Assembly: GCF_900143065.1 (NCBI RefSeq)
Contig: NZ_FRCX01000017.1
Span: 31,908-95,907, forward strand
From: Duganella sacchari
GTDB taxonomy: Bacteria; Pseudomonadota; Gammaproteobacteria; Burkholderiales; Burkholderiaceae_D
DNA length: 64,000 bases
Reading direction: 5' to 3'
Shown here: positions 51,490 through 60,617 of the stretch, piece after piece
Position numbering within the stretch: the stretch's first letter is position 1
Layout of the letters: the number at the start of each line of letters is the position of its first letter
Translations under genes and position numbers: made by a program
Notes under the pieces: generated by a model
What the model saw: only the letters and a program-made list of their open reading frames with translations
Told to the model about the DNA's origin: nothing
Databases searched by the model: none

Positions 51490-54400
51490 ATGTTTGAACG
51501 AATAATTCAATCTGCCATCGGCCACCGATGGCTTGTCATGCTCGCCGTGATCGCCATGGCCGCCATTGGCGTCTACAACTACCAGAAGCTGCCGATTGAC
51601 GCAGTGCCTGACATTACTAACGTGCAGGTACAGATCAATACCAGCGCCAATGGCTATTCGCCGCTGGAAGTGGAGCAGCGTGTCACCTTCCCAATCGAGA
51701 CCGTGATGGCCGGTTTGCCCAATCTGGAGCAGACGCGCTCGTTGTCCCGCTATGGCCTGTCACAGGTGACAGTGATCTTCAAGGATGGCACCGATGTCTA
51801 CTTCGCGCGCCAGCTGGTTAACCAGCGCATCCAGGAGGCGAAGGAAAACCTGCCGCGCGGAGTCGTACCGATGATGGGACCAATTTCGACCGGGCTGGGT
51901 GAGATCTACCTGTGGACGGTCGAAAGCGAACCCAACGCCAAGAAGCCTGATGGCACGCCATACACGCCGACCGATCTGCGCGAGATACAGGACTGGATCA
52001 TAAAACCGCAGCTGCGCCAGGTGGAAGGCGTCACCGAGATCAACTCGATAGGCGGTTACGCGAAGGAATATCACATCACACCAGACCCCGTGAAGTTGAG
52101 CTCCTATGGCCTCACCCTCAAAGATGTTGTAAGCGCCATCGATCGCAACAACAATAACGTGGGCGCCGGTTACATCGAGCGCAACGGTGAGCAGTTCCTG
52201 ATCCGCGCGCCTGGCCAGGTACGCACGCTGGAGGACGTCCGCAATACCATCCTGAACAACGTCCAGGGTGTGCCGATCCGCGTGCGTGATGTAGCCGAAG
52301 TAGCTATCGGCCGCGAGCTGCGCACCGGTGCCGCGACTGAAAACGGCCGTGAGGTGGTGTTGGGCACAGTCTTCATGTTGATCGGCGAAAATAGCCGCGT
52401 GGTATCGCAGGCGGTTGCCAAGCGCATGGAGGCCGTGAACCGTTCGCTGCCAGCTGGTGTAAAAGCTGTACCGGTGTATGACCGCACGATACTGGTCGAC
52501 AAGGCTATTGCGACCGTGAAGAAGAACCTGCTCGAAGGGGCAATTCTGGTCATCGTGATTCTGTTCATTTTCCTGGGTAACATCCGCGCGGCGCTTATCA
52601 CAGCGATGGTCATTCCACTGGCGATGCTGTTCACTTTCACTGGCATGGTGACGTACAAGGTCAGCGCCAACCTGATGAGTTTGGGGGCGTTGGACTTCGG
52701 TATCATTATCGATGGCGCTGTGGTGATTGTTGAGAACTGTGTTCGCCGCCTGTCGCATGCGCAAGAGCACCATAAGCGAGAGCTGACTTTGCGAGAACGC
52801 TTCCATGAGGTATTCGCCGCTGCCAAGGAAGCGCGTCGCCCGTTGCTCTTCGGTCAGTTGATCATCATGGTCGTGTACCTGCCTATCTTTGCTCTCGCGG
52901 GCGTTGAGGGCAAGATGTTCCATCCGATGGCCTTTGCCGTGGTCACAGCTTTGCTGGGCGCCATGATCTTGTCCATGACCTTCATCCCGGCGGCAGTAGC
53001 CCTGTTCATCGGTAAGCGTGTCGCGGAGAAGGAAAACCGTCTGATGGCGATGGCCAAGAATGCTTATGAGCCGCTGCTGGCAAAGGTGATGAACAACGGG
53101 ACGCCGGTTATCACGGGCGCCGTGGTGTTGATTGTGCTATGCGGCCTGTTGGCCACGCGCATGGGAAGCGAATTCGTGCCGAACCTGAACGAAGGTGATA
53201 TCTCGATCCAAGCACTGCGCATTCCGGGTACCAGCCTGAGCCAGTCGCTGGAGATGCAGAAGAAGCTGGAAGCAGGCTTGAAATCCAAGTTTCCAGAAAT
53301 TGACCGCATCTTTGCCCGTACCGGTACTGCGGAAATTGCATCGGACCCCATGCCGCCGAATATCTCAGATGGCTACATCATGTTCAAACCGGAGTCGGAA
53401 TGGCCTAGGCCGAAAAAGACCCGCGACGAATTGATCGCAGAAATCAAGGAGGAAGCCGAAAAATATGTCGGCAACGCCTATGAGTTCTCCCAGCCGATTC
53501 AACTGCGTTTCAACGAACTGATTTCCGGCGTGCGTAGTGATGTTGCTGTCAAAGTCTACGGCGACGATATGGAGGTTCTGGCCGATACTGGCAAGAAGAT
53601 TGCCGATGTGCTGCAGCGCATTCCTGGGGCCACCGAAGTGAAGGTGGAGCAAACTGGTGGCTTGCCTATGTTGACCGTGCAGATCGATCGTGAGAAGACC
53701 TCACGCTATGGTCTCAATATCGGCGATGTGCAAGATGCGCTGGCGATTGCGACCGGCGGCCGTGAGGCGGGCATCATGTTTGAAGGCGACCGTCGTTTCG
53801 ACATAATGGTACGTCTACCGGAAACGCTGCGTAGCGACCTGGATGCGCTACGCCGACTGCCTATTTCACTGCCTTCTCAAGCAGGCGCTGCGACCTCGTT
53901 CATCCCTCTGGGCGAAGTGGCTGCACTGGAATTTGCGCCTGGTCCGAACCAGATCAGCCGTGAGAATGGTAAGCGCCGTATCGTGGTCAGCGCCAATGTG
54001 ACCGGCCGCGACATCGGTAGCTTCGTACCGGAGGCTGAACAGGCGATCGCCAAGAACGTCAAGATTCCATCCGGATACTGGACGACTTGGGGCGGCACGT
54101 TTGAACAGCTTCAATCGGCAACCCGTCGCCTGCAAATCGTCGTTCCGCTGGCACTGTTCCTGGTCTTTACGCTGTTGTTTGTCATGTTCAATAACGTCAA
54201 AGATGGTCTGCTGGTCTTTACCGGAATTCCATTTGCGCTCACGGGCGGCATCATTGCACTGTCGCTGCGTGGCATCCCCATGTCGATCTCGGCCGCCGTG
54301 GGCTTTATCGCCCTGTCCGGGGTGGCAGTCCTCAACGGCTTGGTGATGATTTCGTATATCCGCTCTTTACGTGAAGAGGGCATGCATCTGGATAGCGCGG

Positions 54401-54657
54401 TAGTTACAGGAGCACTAACCCGTCTGCGACCAGTGCTGATGACCGCATTGGTCGCTTCGTTGGGTTTCGTGCCGATGGCGCTGGCTACCGGTACGGGGGC
54501 TGAAGTGCAGCGTCCGCTGGCGACTGTGGTCATTGGCGGCATACTGTCGTCGACGGCCCTGACCTTGCTGGTACTGCCGCTGCTATATCGCCTGATGCAC
54601 CGCAACGACGCGGAAGAGAGCGAGATCGCTACTGATGACGCACAACCTGCTCACTAA
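51490..54657 (+). CDS. czcA: Heavy-metal RND pump CzcA (Co/Zn/Cd class)
   Basis: 1055 residues, full RND layout. The TM4 motif DFGIIIDGAVVIVEN (about 402-416) keeps both Asp and the Glu of the proton relay, as in CzcA of Cupriavidus, so Co2+, Zn2+ and Cd2+ are the likely substrates. AAGGAATCC lies ahead of the ATG. Its C-terminal 250 residues are strongly alike to the pump stub at 56490-57269, including LAPGPNQISRE. Confidence 0.94.
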   Translation: MFERIIQSAIGHRWLVMLAVIAMAAIGVYNYQKLPIDAVPDITNVQVQINTSANGYSPLEVEQRVTFPIETVMAGLPNLEQTRSLSRYGLSQVTVIFKDGTDVYFARQLVNQRIQEAKENLPRGVVPMMGPISTGLGEIYLWTVESEPNAKKPDGTPYTPTDLREIQDWIIKPQLRQVEGVTEINSIGGYAKEYHITPDPVKLSSYGLTLKDVVSAIDRNNNNVGAGYIERNGEQFLIRAPGQVRTLEDVRNTILNNVQGVPIRVRDVAEVAIGRELRTGAATENGREVVLGTVFMLIGENSRVVSQAVAKRMEAVNRSLPAGVKAVPVYDRTILVDKAIATVKKNLLEGAILVIVILFIFLGNIRAALITAMVIPLAMLFTFTGMVTYKVSANLMSLGALDFGIIIDGAVVIVENCVRRLSHAQEHHKRELTLRERFHEVFAAAKEARRPLLFGQLIIMVVYLPIFALAGVEGKMFHPMAFAVVTALLGAMILSMTFIPAAVALFIGKRVAEKENRLMAMAKNAYEPLLAKVMNNGTPVITGAVVLIVLCGLLATRMGSEFVPNLNEGDISIQALRIPGTSLSQSLEMQKKLEAGLKSKFPEIDRIFARTGTAEIASDPMPPNISDGYIMFKPESEWPRPKKTRDELIAEIKEEAEKYVGNAYEFSQPIQLRFNELISGVRSDVAVKVYGDDMEVLADTGKKIADVLQRIPGATEVKVEQTGGLPMLTVQIDREKTSRYGLNIGDVQDALAIATGGREAGIMFEGDRRFDIMVRLPETLRSDLDALRRLPISLPSQAGAATSFIPLGEVAALEFAPGPNQISRENGKRRIVVSANVTGRDIGSFVPEAEQAIAKNVKIPSGYWTTWGGTFEQLQSATRRLQIVVPLALFLVFTLLFVMFNNVKDGLLVFTGIPFALTGGIIALSLRGIPMSISAAVGFIALSGVAVLNGLVMISYIRSLREEGMHLDSAVVTGALTRLRPVLMTALVASLGFVPMALATGTGAEVQRPLATVVIGGILSSTALTLLVLPLLYRLMHRNDAEESEIATDDAQPAH

Positions 54658-54680
54658 ATTTAGCGAACCTTTGTGAAGTA

Positions 54681-54706
54681 CGGCCGGCAAGTTGTCGGCC
54701 GCTTTT
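54681..54706 (+). terminator. Terminator-like hairpin after the third czcA
   Basis: CGGCCG (54681-54686) pairs with CGGCCG (54696-54701) around a 9-nt loop, followed by CTTTT. Short but GC-rich stem. Confidence 0.5.
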
Positions 54707-54778
54707 CACGAATCGCTGTGAAGCAAGTTGATGGAGTTTTTTACACATGGGAAACGTTCGATCGAGGAGGTAGCTATC

Positions 54779-54991
54779 ATGAGTCCAACCGAATCTGCTG
54801 CACATGCCGAACTGCAAACAGCCCTAATCTATGGCTCCGTTGTAGTGCTTCTGATATTGGGCGGTTTTATCTGGTGGTTGAACTACAGCTACAAGCAGAG
54901 CAACAAAAAGAATCGCTCCCCCCATCTGGAACTGGTGACGCCGGCTCCAAAGGTACGCGGGCGGCGCCGTCACAAAAAACATGGAAAGTAA
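54779..54991 (+). CDS. Small single-span membrane protein with basic tail
   Basis: 70 residues from ATG 54779, which has GAGGAGG upstream. A membrane segment at about residues 16-36 (ALIYGSVVVLLILGGFIWWL) is followed by a basic tail ending RGRRRHKKHGK. Similar in plan to the protein at 30622-30810 in the copper block. It follows czcA after a terminator-like hairpin. No known family. Confidence 0.5.
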   Translation: MSPTESAAHAELQTALIYGSVVVLLILGGFIWWLNYSYKQSNKKNRSPHLELVTPAPKVRGRRRHKKHGK

Positions 54992-55252
54992 GAGAAGCGA
55001 TCAGCTCCAATCGCGCGCAGTCAGCAACTCAAGGAAAGGCGAGTGCCCAGCCGAATCTCAGCGGCCTTTTCAGAGACTGATGTTTCGTGTGCTTTCGAAC
55101 GTTGGCAGGGGATTGAATGTGGACAATGTAACAGGCGGTGCGAATGTCTTTGCCGGATTGACCAAGGATGATTTCTGGAAGTGCGCGCTTAGGATTCCCG
55201 TACGAACCATCTTGATGATCTGGAAGCACAAACGGTACCCGTTGTCTGGCAT
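54992..55252. other. Intergenic stretch without recognised gene
   Basis: No credible coding frame, promoter or repeat is seen; it lies between the third czc unit and the convergent MFS gene. Confidence 0.4.
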
Positions 55253-56461
55253 TTACCGGCCATGCTTTGACTTTGATCGGTACGCGTGTACGGACAGCCC
55301 GAACAGCGCCACGATACAAAAGCCGGCGCCGGCATGGAACGTCGAGGCAGCTCCAAGGCAATCCCATAGCGCCCCGGCCAGGATACTGGCGATCAGCATC
55401 GCGATACCGCTCACCAAGTTGAAAAAACCATAGGCTGTGCCACGCAGGTCGGCCGGTGCCGTGTCCGCCACCATGGTCGCAAGCAGCCCCTGCGTGATGC
55501 CCATGTGAAACCCCCAAAGCGTGACACCCGTGAGCACGACCGCCCAGTGATCGTTCAGGGCCAGCACCAGATCGGCGGCGATCAGGACGATCAGCCCGAT
55601 CGCAAGTAGCCCGGTATGACTCATGCGGTCAGAGAGCTTTCCGAACGGATAGGCGGAGACGGAATAGACCACATTCATCGCCACCATCACCAGCGGCACC
55701 AACGCGACAGGCACGCCACCTTGCTGAGCACGTAGGACCAGAAACGCTTCGCTGAAGCGCGCCATCGTGAACACCGCGCCGATTCCAACCACCCACCAGT
55801 ATGCGCTGCCGAGGCGCTTCAGGTTCTCCCGGCGAATGGGGTTGGTACGATTGGCAGTGTGGTGCCGCTCGGGTTCGCGCACACCCCAGAACAGCAAAGC
55901 CACGGCCAACATACCTGGAACTACCGCCACCCAAAACACTTTCCTGAAATCGTTGGCCCATAGCAGCATCAGTCCGACCGCGAGCAGTGGGCCAAGGAAC
56001 GCGCCTACTGTGTCGAGGGACTGACGCAGGCCAAAGGCGGCGCCGCGTAAATGTGTCGGAGCGATATCGGCGACGAGCGCGTCGCGCGGCGCCCCCCTGA
56101 CGCCTTTGCCAACCCGATCGAGCAGCCTGGCGGATAACACCATGCCGCTCGTGTTGGCGATGGCAAACAGAGGCTTGGTCAGCGCCCCCAGCGCGTAACC
56201 AAGCACCGCCAGTCCCTTACGCCTGCCGAGATAGTCGCTCAACGTGCCCGAAAACACCTTGACGATCAGGGCGGTGGATTCCGCCATGCCTTCAATCACG
56301 CCTACAGTGAGGACGCTGGCCCCCAGCGTTCCCACCATGAACACGGGCAGCAGGCTATGGACCATTTCGGAAGAAATATCCATCAGCATACTGACAAAGC
56401 CCAGCACCCAGACGCCGGCCGGGATCTGGTTCAATATTACGCCGGTCGCTTTTATGCTCAT
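55253..56461 (-). CDS. MFS transporter next to an RND remnant
   Basis: 402 residues from ATG 56461, which has an ideal GGAGG 6 nt upstream. Twelve membrane segments. The MFS loop motifs are present: GTLSDYLGRRKGLAVLGY (about 71-88) and ARLLDRVGKGVRGAPRDALVADI (about 109-131). The second is typical of a group often found beside heavy-metal efflux genes. The substrate is unknown; drug or metal-chelate export is possible. It starts 28 nt after the truncated czcA and was probably the last gene of that lost operon. Confidence 0.8.
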   Translation of the reverse strand: MSIKATGVILNQIPAGVWVLGFVSMLMDISSEMVHSLLPVFMVGTLGASVLTVGVIEGMAESTALIVKVFSGTLSDYLGRRKGLAVLGYALGALTKPLFAIANTSGMVLSARLLDRVGKGVRGAPRDALVADIAPTHLRGAAFGLRQSLDTVGAFLGPLLAVGLMLLWANDFRKVFWVAVVPGMLAVALLFWGVREPERHHTANRTNPIRRENLKRLGSAYWWVVGIGAVFTMARFSEAFLVLRAQQGGVPVALVPLVMVAMNVVYSVSAYPFGKLSDRMSHTGLLAIGLIVLIAADLVLALNDHWAVVLTGVTLWGFHMGITQGLLATMVADTAPADLRGTAYGFFNLVSGIAMLIASILAGALWDCLGAASTFHAGAGFCIVALFGLSVHAYRSKSKHGR

Positions 56462-56489
56462 TTTGCCTCCTATTGACGGTCGTTCTGGG

Positions 56490-57269
56490 TCATACGGTTG
56501 CAGGACCGTCGGAGTCGACAACCGACCTCTGCGCAGACGACACGGAATCGAATTCGTCCTCATTTGCGCCGTGGAACAGACGATACAGCAATGGCAGCAC
56601 GAGCAAAGTCAATGCCGTTGACGACAGGATACCGCCAATGACCACGGTGGCTAGCGGCCGCTGCACCTCGGCCCCGGTACCCGTCGCGATCGCCATCAGG
56701 ATAAAGCCAAGGGAGGCGACCAGCGCAGTCATCAGGACAGGACGCAGCCGCGCGATGGCACCTTCCTCTACTGCGGCGTCGAGGTCGGTGCCACCTTCAC
56801 GCAGCGATCGGATGAACGCGACCATGACCAGTCCGTTCAGCACCGCGACGCCGGACAAGGCAATGAAGCCGACCGCTGCCGAAATTGAGATCGGTATGCC
56901 ATGGGCCCATAAGGCGATTACGCCTCCAGTCAAGGCAAACGGAATTCCGCTAAACACCAACAGGCCGTCGGTCAGGTTGCCGAACATCAGATAGAGCAGT
57001 GCCAGCACCAGCAGCAACGCGACCGGTACGATGACTTTGATCGTGCCGAGGGCCGATTGCAACTGCTCGAATTGTCCGCCCCAGCGCAGCCAGTAGCCGG
57101 CGGGGACCGCCACCCGTCGATCGATGGCCTGCTGCGATTCGGACACAAACGAGCCGATATCACGGCCCCGCACGTTGGCGCTGACCACCACTAGCCGTTT
57201 GCCGTCCTCGCGGCTGATCTGATTCGGGCCCGGCGCGAGATTCAGTGAGGTAAGCATTAGTGGCCGCAT
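56490..57269 (-). pseudogene. czcA: czcA, C-terminal stub of a fifth RND pump
   Basis: About 250 residues equal to the last quarter of a CzcA-class pump (LAPGPNQISREDGKR, then TM segments 8-12 and ATGTGAEVQRPLATVVIGG). The N-terminal three quarters are missing: sequence similarity begins near 57256, just inside the stub, and the upstream bases do not continue the gene. The remaining frame has a chance ATG and no TM4 motif, so it cannot transport. It points to a deletion that removed the rest of a czcCBA operon. Confidence 0.85.
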
Positions 57270-57356
57270 TGGAACAGGAATCGGTGGCCGTTTTTACGAG
57301 AATATGCGCCATTCCCGAAGCTGGACAGCCGACCCGGATGACTGACTCACCGATTG
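57257..57356. mobile_element. Possible IS-end remnant at the czcA/arsH junction
   Basis: Between the broken czcA and arsH lies a short stretch with TGGCCGCATTGGAACAGG and a second TCGGTGGCCGTTTTTACG. The spaced repeat of GGCCG-type motifs resembles the ends of IS21-family elements, as I remember them. No transposase remains, so it may be a solo end left by a deletion. Confidence 0.35.
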
Positions 57357-58070
57357 TCAAATACGCTGAATCTGCCGGTCGATCGCTTTCAGCGCGCGCT
57401 CATTGCGCTCGCTGTAGCGGTCGGTCAGATAGTCGCTACGGCCGCGCAGCAGAAGCGTCATCTTGCACAACTCCTCCATGACGTCGACCACTCGGTCGTA
57501 GTAACCCGACTGGCGCATGCGGCCAGCTTCATCGAATTCCTTGTAAGCCATCGGCACCGAGGACTGGTTCGGGATGGTGAACATCCGCATCCAGCGTCCC
57601 AGCAAACGCAGCGTGTTGACCACGTTGAAGGACTGCGAGCCACCGCAGACCTGCATCACGGCAAGCGTACGCCCCTGACTTGGCCGGATCGCGCCCATTT
57701 CCAGCGGGATCCAGTCAATCTGGTTTTTCATCACGGCGGTGACGGCGCCGTGGCGCTCGGGGCTGCACCAGACTTGCCCCTCGGACCATAGGCACAGTTC
57801 GCGCAACTCGACGACTCTCGGATGGTCCTCCGGCACGCTGCCGGCCATCGGCAGCCCCATGGGATTGAAGATTTTGACTTCGGCACCCAGGTGCTCCAGG
57901 ATACGCGCCGCTTCTTCGATGAGAAAGCGGCTAAACGAACGCTCACGCAACGATCCGTATAACATCAGGATGCGCGGCGGATGGCTTAAATCTCCCACAG
58001 GATCCAATTTTCCGACCGTGGGGATGTCGAGCAGATCGGTCTTGATGTTGGGAAGGTTCGCATTGGTCAT
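57357..58070 (-). CDS. arsH: ArsH: NADPH-dependent FMN reductase
   Basis: 237 residues with the ArsH signature GSLRERSFSR (residues 39-48), the FMN phosphate-binding loop of the flavodoxin-like family. Further family elements are VKIFNPMGLPM and CGGSQSFNVVNTLR. ArsH oxidises trivalent organoarsenicals to the less toxic pentavalent forms and can act as a quinone or azo reductase. It is the last gene of the minus-strand ars unit, 12 nt after aqpS. Confidence 0.93.
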   Translation of the reverse strand: MTNANLPNIKTDLLDIPTVGKLDPVGDLSHPPRILMLYGSLRERSFSRFLIEEAARILEHLGAEVKIFNPMGLPMAGSVPEDHPRVVELRELCLWSEGQVWCSPERHGAVTAVMKNQIDWIPLEMGAIRPSQGRTLAVMQVCGGSQSFNVVNTLRLLGRWMRMFTIPNQSSVPMAYKEFDEAGRMRQSGYYDRVVDVMEELCKMTLLLRGRSDYLTDRYSERNERALKAIDRQIQRI

Positions 58071-58082
58071 ACAATTTGTCCT

Positions 58083-58805
58083 TTATTGCTGTTCGGACCG
58101 AGCCGCGAAATCGCCGGGAGCCACGGTTCCGGCCACCGTGGCGTTGGCGGGCACAGCTGGATACAGCCAGCAGAACACTGCAGTTGCGGCGGCCGCACCA
58201 GCCAGCTGCGCAAGGATAAATCCCGGCGCATCGACGGGACGTATTCCGGCGAAGGTGTTGGTCGCACTGCGGGCCAGGGTCACGGCTGGATTGGCGAACG
58301 ACGTGGAGGACGTGAACCAATACGCAGCTGTGATATAGGCCGCCACCGCGAACGGCGTGACGGCCGGCCGGCTGCGCGAGCACCCGATGATAACGGCGAT
58401 CAGGCCGAACGTGGCCACGCATTCGCTCCACCATTGCGCTGCCCCGGTCCTGGCGTGCTCCGAGGCGTAGAACAGCGGCTCACCGAACATGCCATGCGCC
58501 GCAGCCACGCCAGCGAAGGCGCCGGCAACTTGGATGGCGATGTAGGGAAGCACCTCCCGGCCGGGAAGATTACCTTGCGCGGCCTCCGATAGCGTAACGA
58601 CTGGATTGAAGTGCGCTCCGGAGATGGTGCCGAACATCAGGATCAGCGCGATCAAGCCGGCGCCGGTGGCAATTGCGTTGGCCAGTAGTGCGATCGCCAC
58701 GTTGCCTCCGGCCAGTCGTTCGGCCATGATGCCCGAGCCGACCACCACTGCCAGCAGCATCGCCGTCCCCAATCCTTCCGCCACGATGCGACGTGCAAAA
58801 CTCAT
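58083..58805 (-). CDS. aqpS: Aquaglyceroporin-like channel AqpS
   Basis: 240 residues, six membrane segments and two pore loops with NPV (residues 67-69) and NPA (172-174) boxes. In Sinorhizobium meliloti AqpS in an ars operon lets arsenite, made by ArsC, flow out down its gradient in place of ArsB or Acr3. The setting here (arsR, two arsC, aqpS, arsH, and no arsB or acr3) fits that scheme. It overlaps the upstream arsC by 4 nt. Confidence 0.88.
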   Translation of the reverse strand: MSFARRIVAEGLGTAMLLAVVVGSGIMAERLAGGNVAIALLANAIATGAGLIALILMFGTISGAHFNPVVTLSEAAQGNLPGREVLPYIAIQVAGAFAGVAAAHGMFGEPLFYASEHARTGAAQWWSECVATFGLIAVIIGCSRSRPAVTPFAVAAYITAAYWFTSSTSFANPAVTLARSATNTFAGIRPVDAPGFILAQLAGAAAATAVFCWLYPAVPANATVAGTVAPGDFAARSEQQ

Positions 58806-59281
58806 GGTTCAATACCGCCAATGCTGTCGAGTTCGCGCTTCAGGCTTGCGGGATCCTTCCGCAACTCTTCGAGTGGTAGAGCCAGGAACGCCTCGATACG
58901 CGCACGGATGATGCGGTAGGTCCGTTCGAACGCGGTGCTGATCTCTTCCTCGGTGCCCACCACGTGGCCCGGGTCGTCAACACCCCAGTGCGTGCGCAGC
59001 ACCGGCCCCAGATAAGCCGGGCAGGTTTCGCCAGCGGCGCTGCTGCAGACGGTCACGACAATATCGGGCGTTACTGGCAGATCGTCCCACGACTTGCTGT
59101 AGTAGCCCTCGGTGGAGATGCCCTTGCTGTGCAGGAGCTCCACAGCGCGGGGATGCAGCTTACCGGCCGGCTGGCTGCCGGCGCTGATGGCTTTCAGTCC
59201 AGCCGGGGCCAGATGGTTGAAGGTGGCTTCGGAAAGGACGGAACGGCACGAGTTGCCGGTGCAGAGAAACAGGATGTTCAT
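58802..59281 (-). CDS. arsC: Arsenate reductase ArsC, second copy
   Basis: 159 residues from ATG 59281. Low-molecular-weight phosphatase fold: the nucleophile is Cys7 in CTGNSCRS, with Cys79 and Cys87 (VCSSAAGETC) forming the redox relay of the thioredoxin-coupled arsenate reductases. It reduces As(V) to As(III). The P-loop has an additional Cys12, which its neighbour lacks. It lies 22 nt downstream of the first arsC. Confidence 0.9.
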   Translation of the reverse strand: MNILFLCTGNSCRSVLSEATFNHLAPAGLKAISAGSQPAGKLHPRAVELLHSKGISTEGYYSKSWDDLPVTPDIVVTVCSSAAGETCPAYLGPVLRTHWGVDDPGHVVGTEEEISTAFERTYRIIRARIEAFLALPLEELRKDPASLKRELDSIGGIEP

Positions 59282-59303
59282 AGTGAGTTTGAAGTAAAAA
59301 AAT

Positions 59304-59807
59304 TTAAACGGAGGTTTCGCCGATCGCCTGGATTTCGCGCTGAATGGCATTCTTTTCCAGCATGTGCAGCGGCAGGCTGACAAAAATGTTCATGCGCGTC
59401 ATGATCTGGCGGAAGATGCGGTTGAACACCGCGCGCTTTTCCTCGATGCTGTTCACCAGGGCCGCAGCTGGATCTTCAAAGCCCCAGTGCGCCGACATCG
59501 GGTGGCCCGGCCAGTGAGGGCAGACCTCGCCAGCGGCGTTGTCGCATACAGTGATGATGAAGTCCATGTGCGGTGCGTCCGGAGTGCCGAACTCGTCCCA
59601 GCTTTTGCTGCGCAGCTCATCGGTTGGATAGCCGGTGTGAGCCAGCTGTTCGATGGCAAAAGGATTGACCATGCCACCAGGGTGGCTGCCGGCAGAGAAG
59701 CCCTTGAAGCGGCCCTTACCCATCGTTGTCACCAAGGCTTCGGCCATGATGCTGCGCGCCGAGTTGCCGGTGCAGAGGAACAGTACGTTGTAGACTTTCT
59801 CTTGCAT
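59304..59807 (-). CDS. arsC: Arsenate reductase ArsC, first copy
   Basis: 167 residues from ATG 59807 (GGAGAATTCCC upstream). Same family as the next gene: nucleophile Cys12 in CTGNSARS, relay pair Cys88 and Cys96 (VCDNAAGEVC). The P-loop contains Ala where the other copy has Cys. The two are clearly distinct in sequence, so they look like separately acquired or long-diverged copies rather than a recent duplication. Confidence 0.9.
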   Translation of the reverse strand: MQEKVYNVLFLCTGNSARSIMAEALVTTMGKGRFKGFSAGSHPGGMVNPFAIEQLAHTGYPTDELRSKSWDEFGTPDAPHMDFIITVCDNAAGEVCPHWPGHPMSAHWGFEDPAAALVNSIEEKRAVFNRIFRQIMTRMNIFVSLPLHMLEKNAIQREIQAIGETSV

Positions 59808-59821
59808 GGGAATTCTCCAAT

Positions 59822-60151
59822 TCAGGTAGATGTGGGTTTGGTGTCGCAGCCGGCTGGACCGCAAGGAACGCCGCCACAGCAGTTCTCGGTCAGGTAGTCG
59901 ATTAGGCCGTTCATGACCACAACATCGGCCGAGTAGATCACGAAGCGCCCCTCACTGCGCGAGGTGATCAGCCTGGCGTACGTGAGCTCCTTCAGGTGAA
60001 ACGACAGTGAAGAGGGCGCGATGTCGAGCTGCTCTGCTATCTTGGTGGCTGCCATCCCCTCAGGGCCGACCTGAACCAGCAGTCTGAAAACGGCCAGCCG
60101 GCTCTCCTGGGCAATGGCCGCCAGCGCGGCTAAAACGTCCTTGGTTTCCAT
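59822..60151 (-). CDS. arsR: ArsR repressor, C-terminal Cys type
   Basis: 109 residues from ATG 60151 (an upstream ATG at 60166 would add five residues). Winged-helix domain with recognition helix SSLSFHLKELTYARLI (about 47-62). The arsenite site is at the C-terminus: Cys91, Cys92 and Cys97 (NCCGGVPC), as in the Acidithiobacillus ferrooxidans type ArsR. It leads the minus-strand arsC-arsC-aqpS-arsH unit and should repress it until As(III) binds. Confidence 0.92.
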   Translation of the reverse strand: METKDVLAALAAIAQESRLAVFRLLVQVGPEGMAATKIAEQLDIAPSSLSFHLKELTYARLITSRSEGRFVIYSADVVVMNGLIDYLTENCCGGVPCGPAGCDTKPTST

Positions 60152-60221
60152 ATTGGTTACTTCCATGATTCAGTAATTGTCGAAGTATGATGGCGCAGAA
60201 GCTACGACATTTCAAAGAATA

Positions 60222-60235
60222 TCAAAGTATCTTGA
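60222..60235 (-). promoter_or_regulatory. Candidate operator of the minus-strand ars unit
   Basis: TCAAAGTATCTTGA is a short dyad (TCAA/TTGA arms) 70 nt upstream of arsR on the minus strand, and differs from the operators of the plus-strand unit. Tentative. Confidence 0.35.
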
Positions 60236-60262
60236 CAGCTTGATGACATGAGCCTATGCTTT

Positions 60263-60280
60263 ATTCGTCGATTTACGAAT
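60263..60280 (+). promoter_or_regulatory. ArsR operator 1 of the plus-strand unit
   Basis: ATTCGT-CGATTT-ACGAAT is a dyad that overlaps the first start codon of the plus-strand arsR. It matches the element at 60618-60635, so both are probably bound by that ArsR. Confidence 0.65.
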
Positions 60281-60287
60281 GAGTCCT

Positions 60288-60602
60288 ATGAAATCCTGCT
60301 GCGACACCCAGGCCGCCGGCGCCACCGTGCTTGAAATTAATGCCGATGAAGTGGCGCTGATGTGCAAGGCACTGGGCCATCCCGCGCGCGTCCAGCTGCT
60401 GAAGTATCTGTCCGCCTACGGCGCGTGCTACTTCGGCAGCCTGACCGACGTAGTCCCGCTGGCCGCGTCGACCGTCTCGCAGCACGTGACGATCTTGAAG
60501 CAGGCCGGGCTGATCCTCGGTTCGTCGGATGAACAGCGCACCTGCTACTGCGTCAACCCCGAACGGCTGGCGCAGCTGAAGCAATTGATCGGCAGTCTGT
60601 AA
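60288..60602 (+). CDS. arsR: ArsR-family regulator, N-terminal Cys type
   Basis: 104 residues from ATG 60288; ATG 60279 is also in frame but lies in the operator. Winged helix with AASTVSQHVTILKQAGLI. The Cys pair is at the N-terminus (Cys4, Cys5) with Cys47 further on, the arrangement of the Corynebacterium glutamicum ArsR, unlike the C-terminal site of the divergent ArsR. It controls the plus-strand unit arsN2-oxidoreductase-MFS through the matched operators. Confidence 0.88.
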   Translation: MKSCCDTQAAGATVLEINADEVALMCKALGHPARVQLLKYLSAYGACYFGSLTDVVPLAASTVSQHVTILKQAGLILGSSDEQRTCYCVNPERLAQLKQLIGSL

Positions 60603-60617
60603 TTTTTTTCTCTTTTA

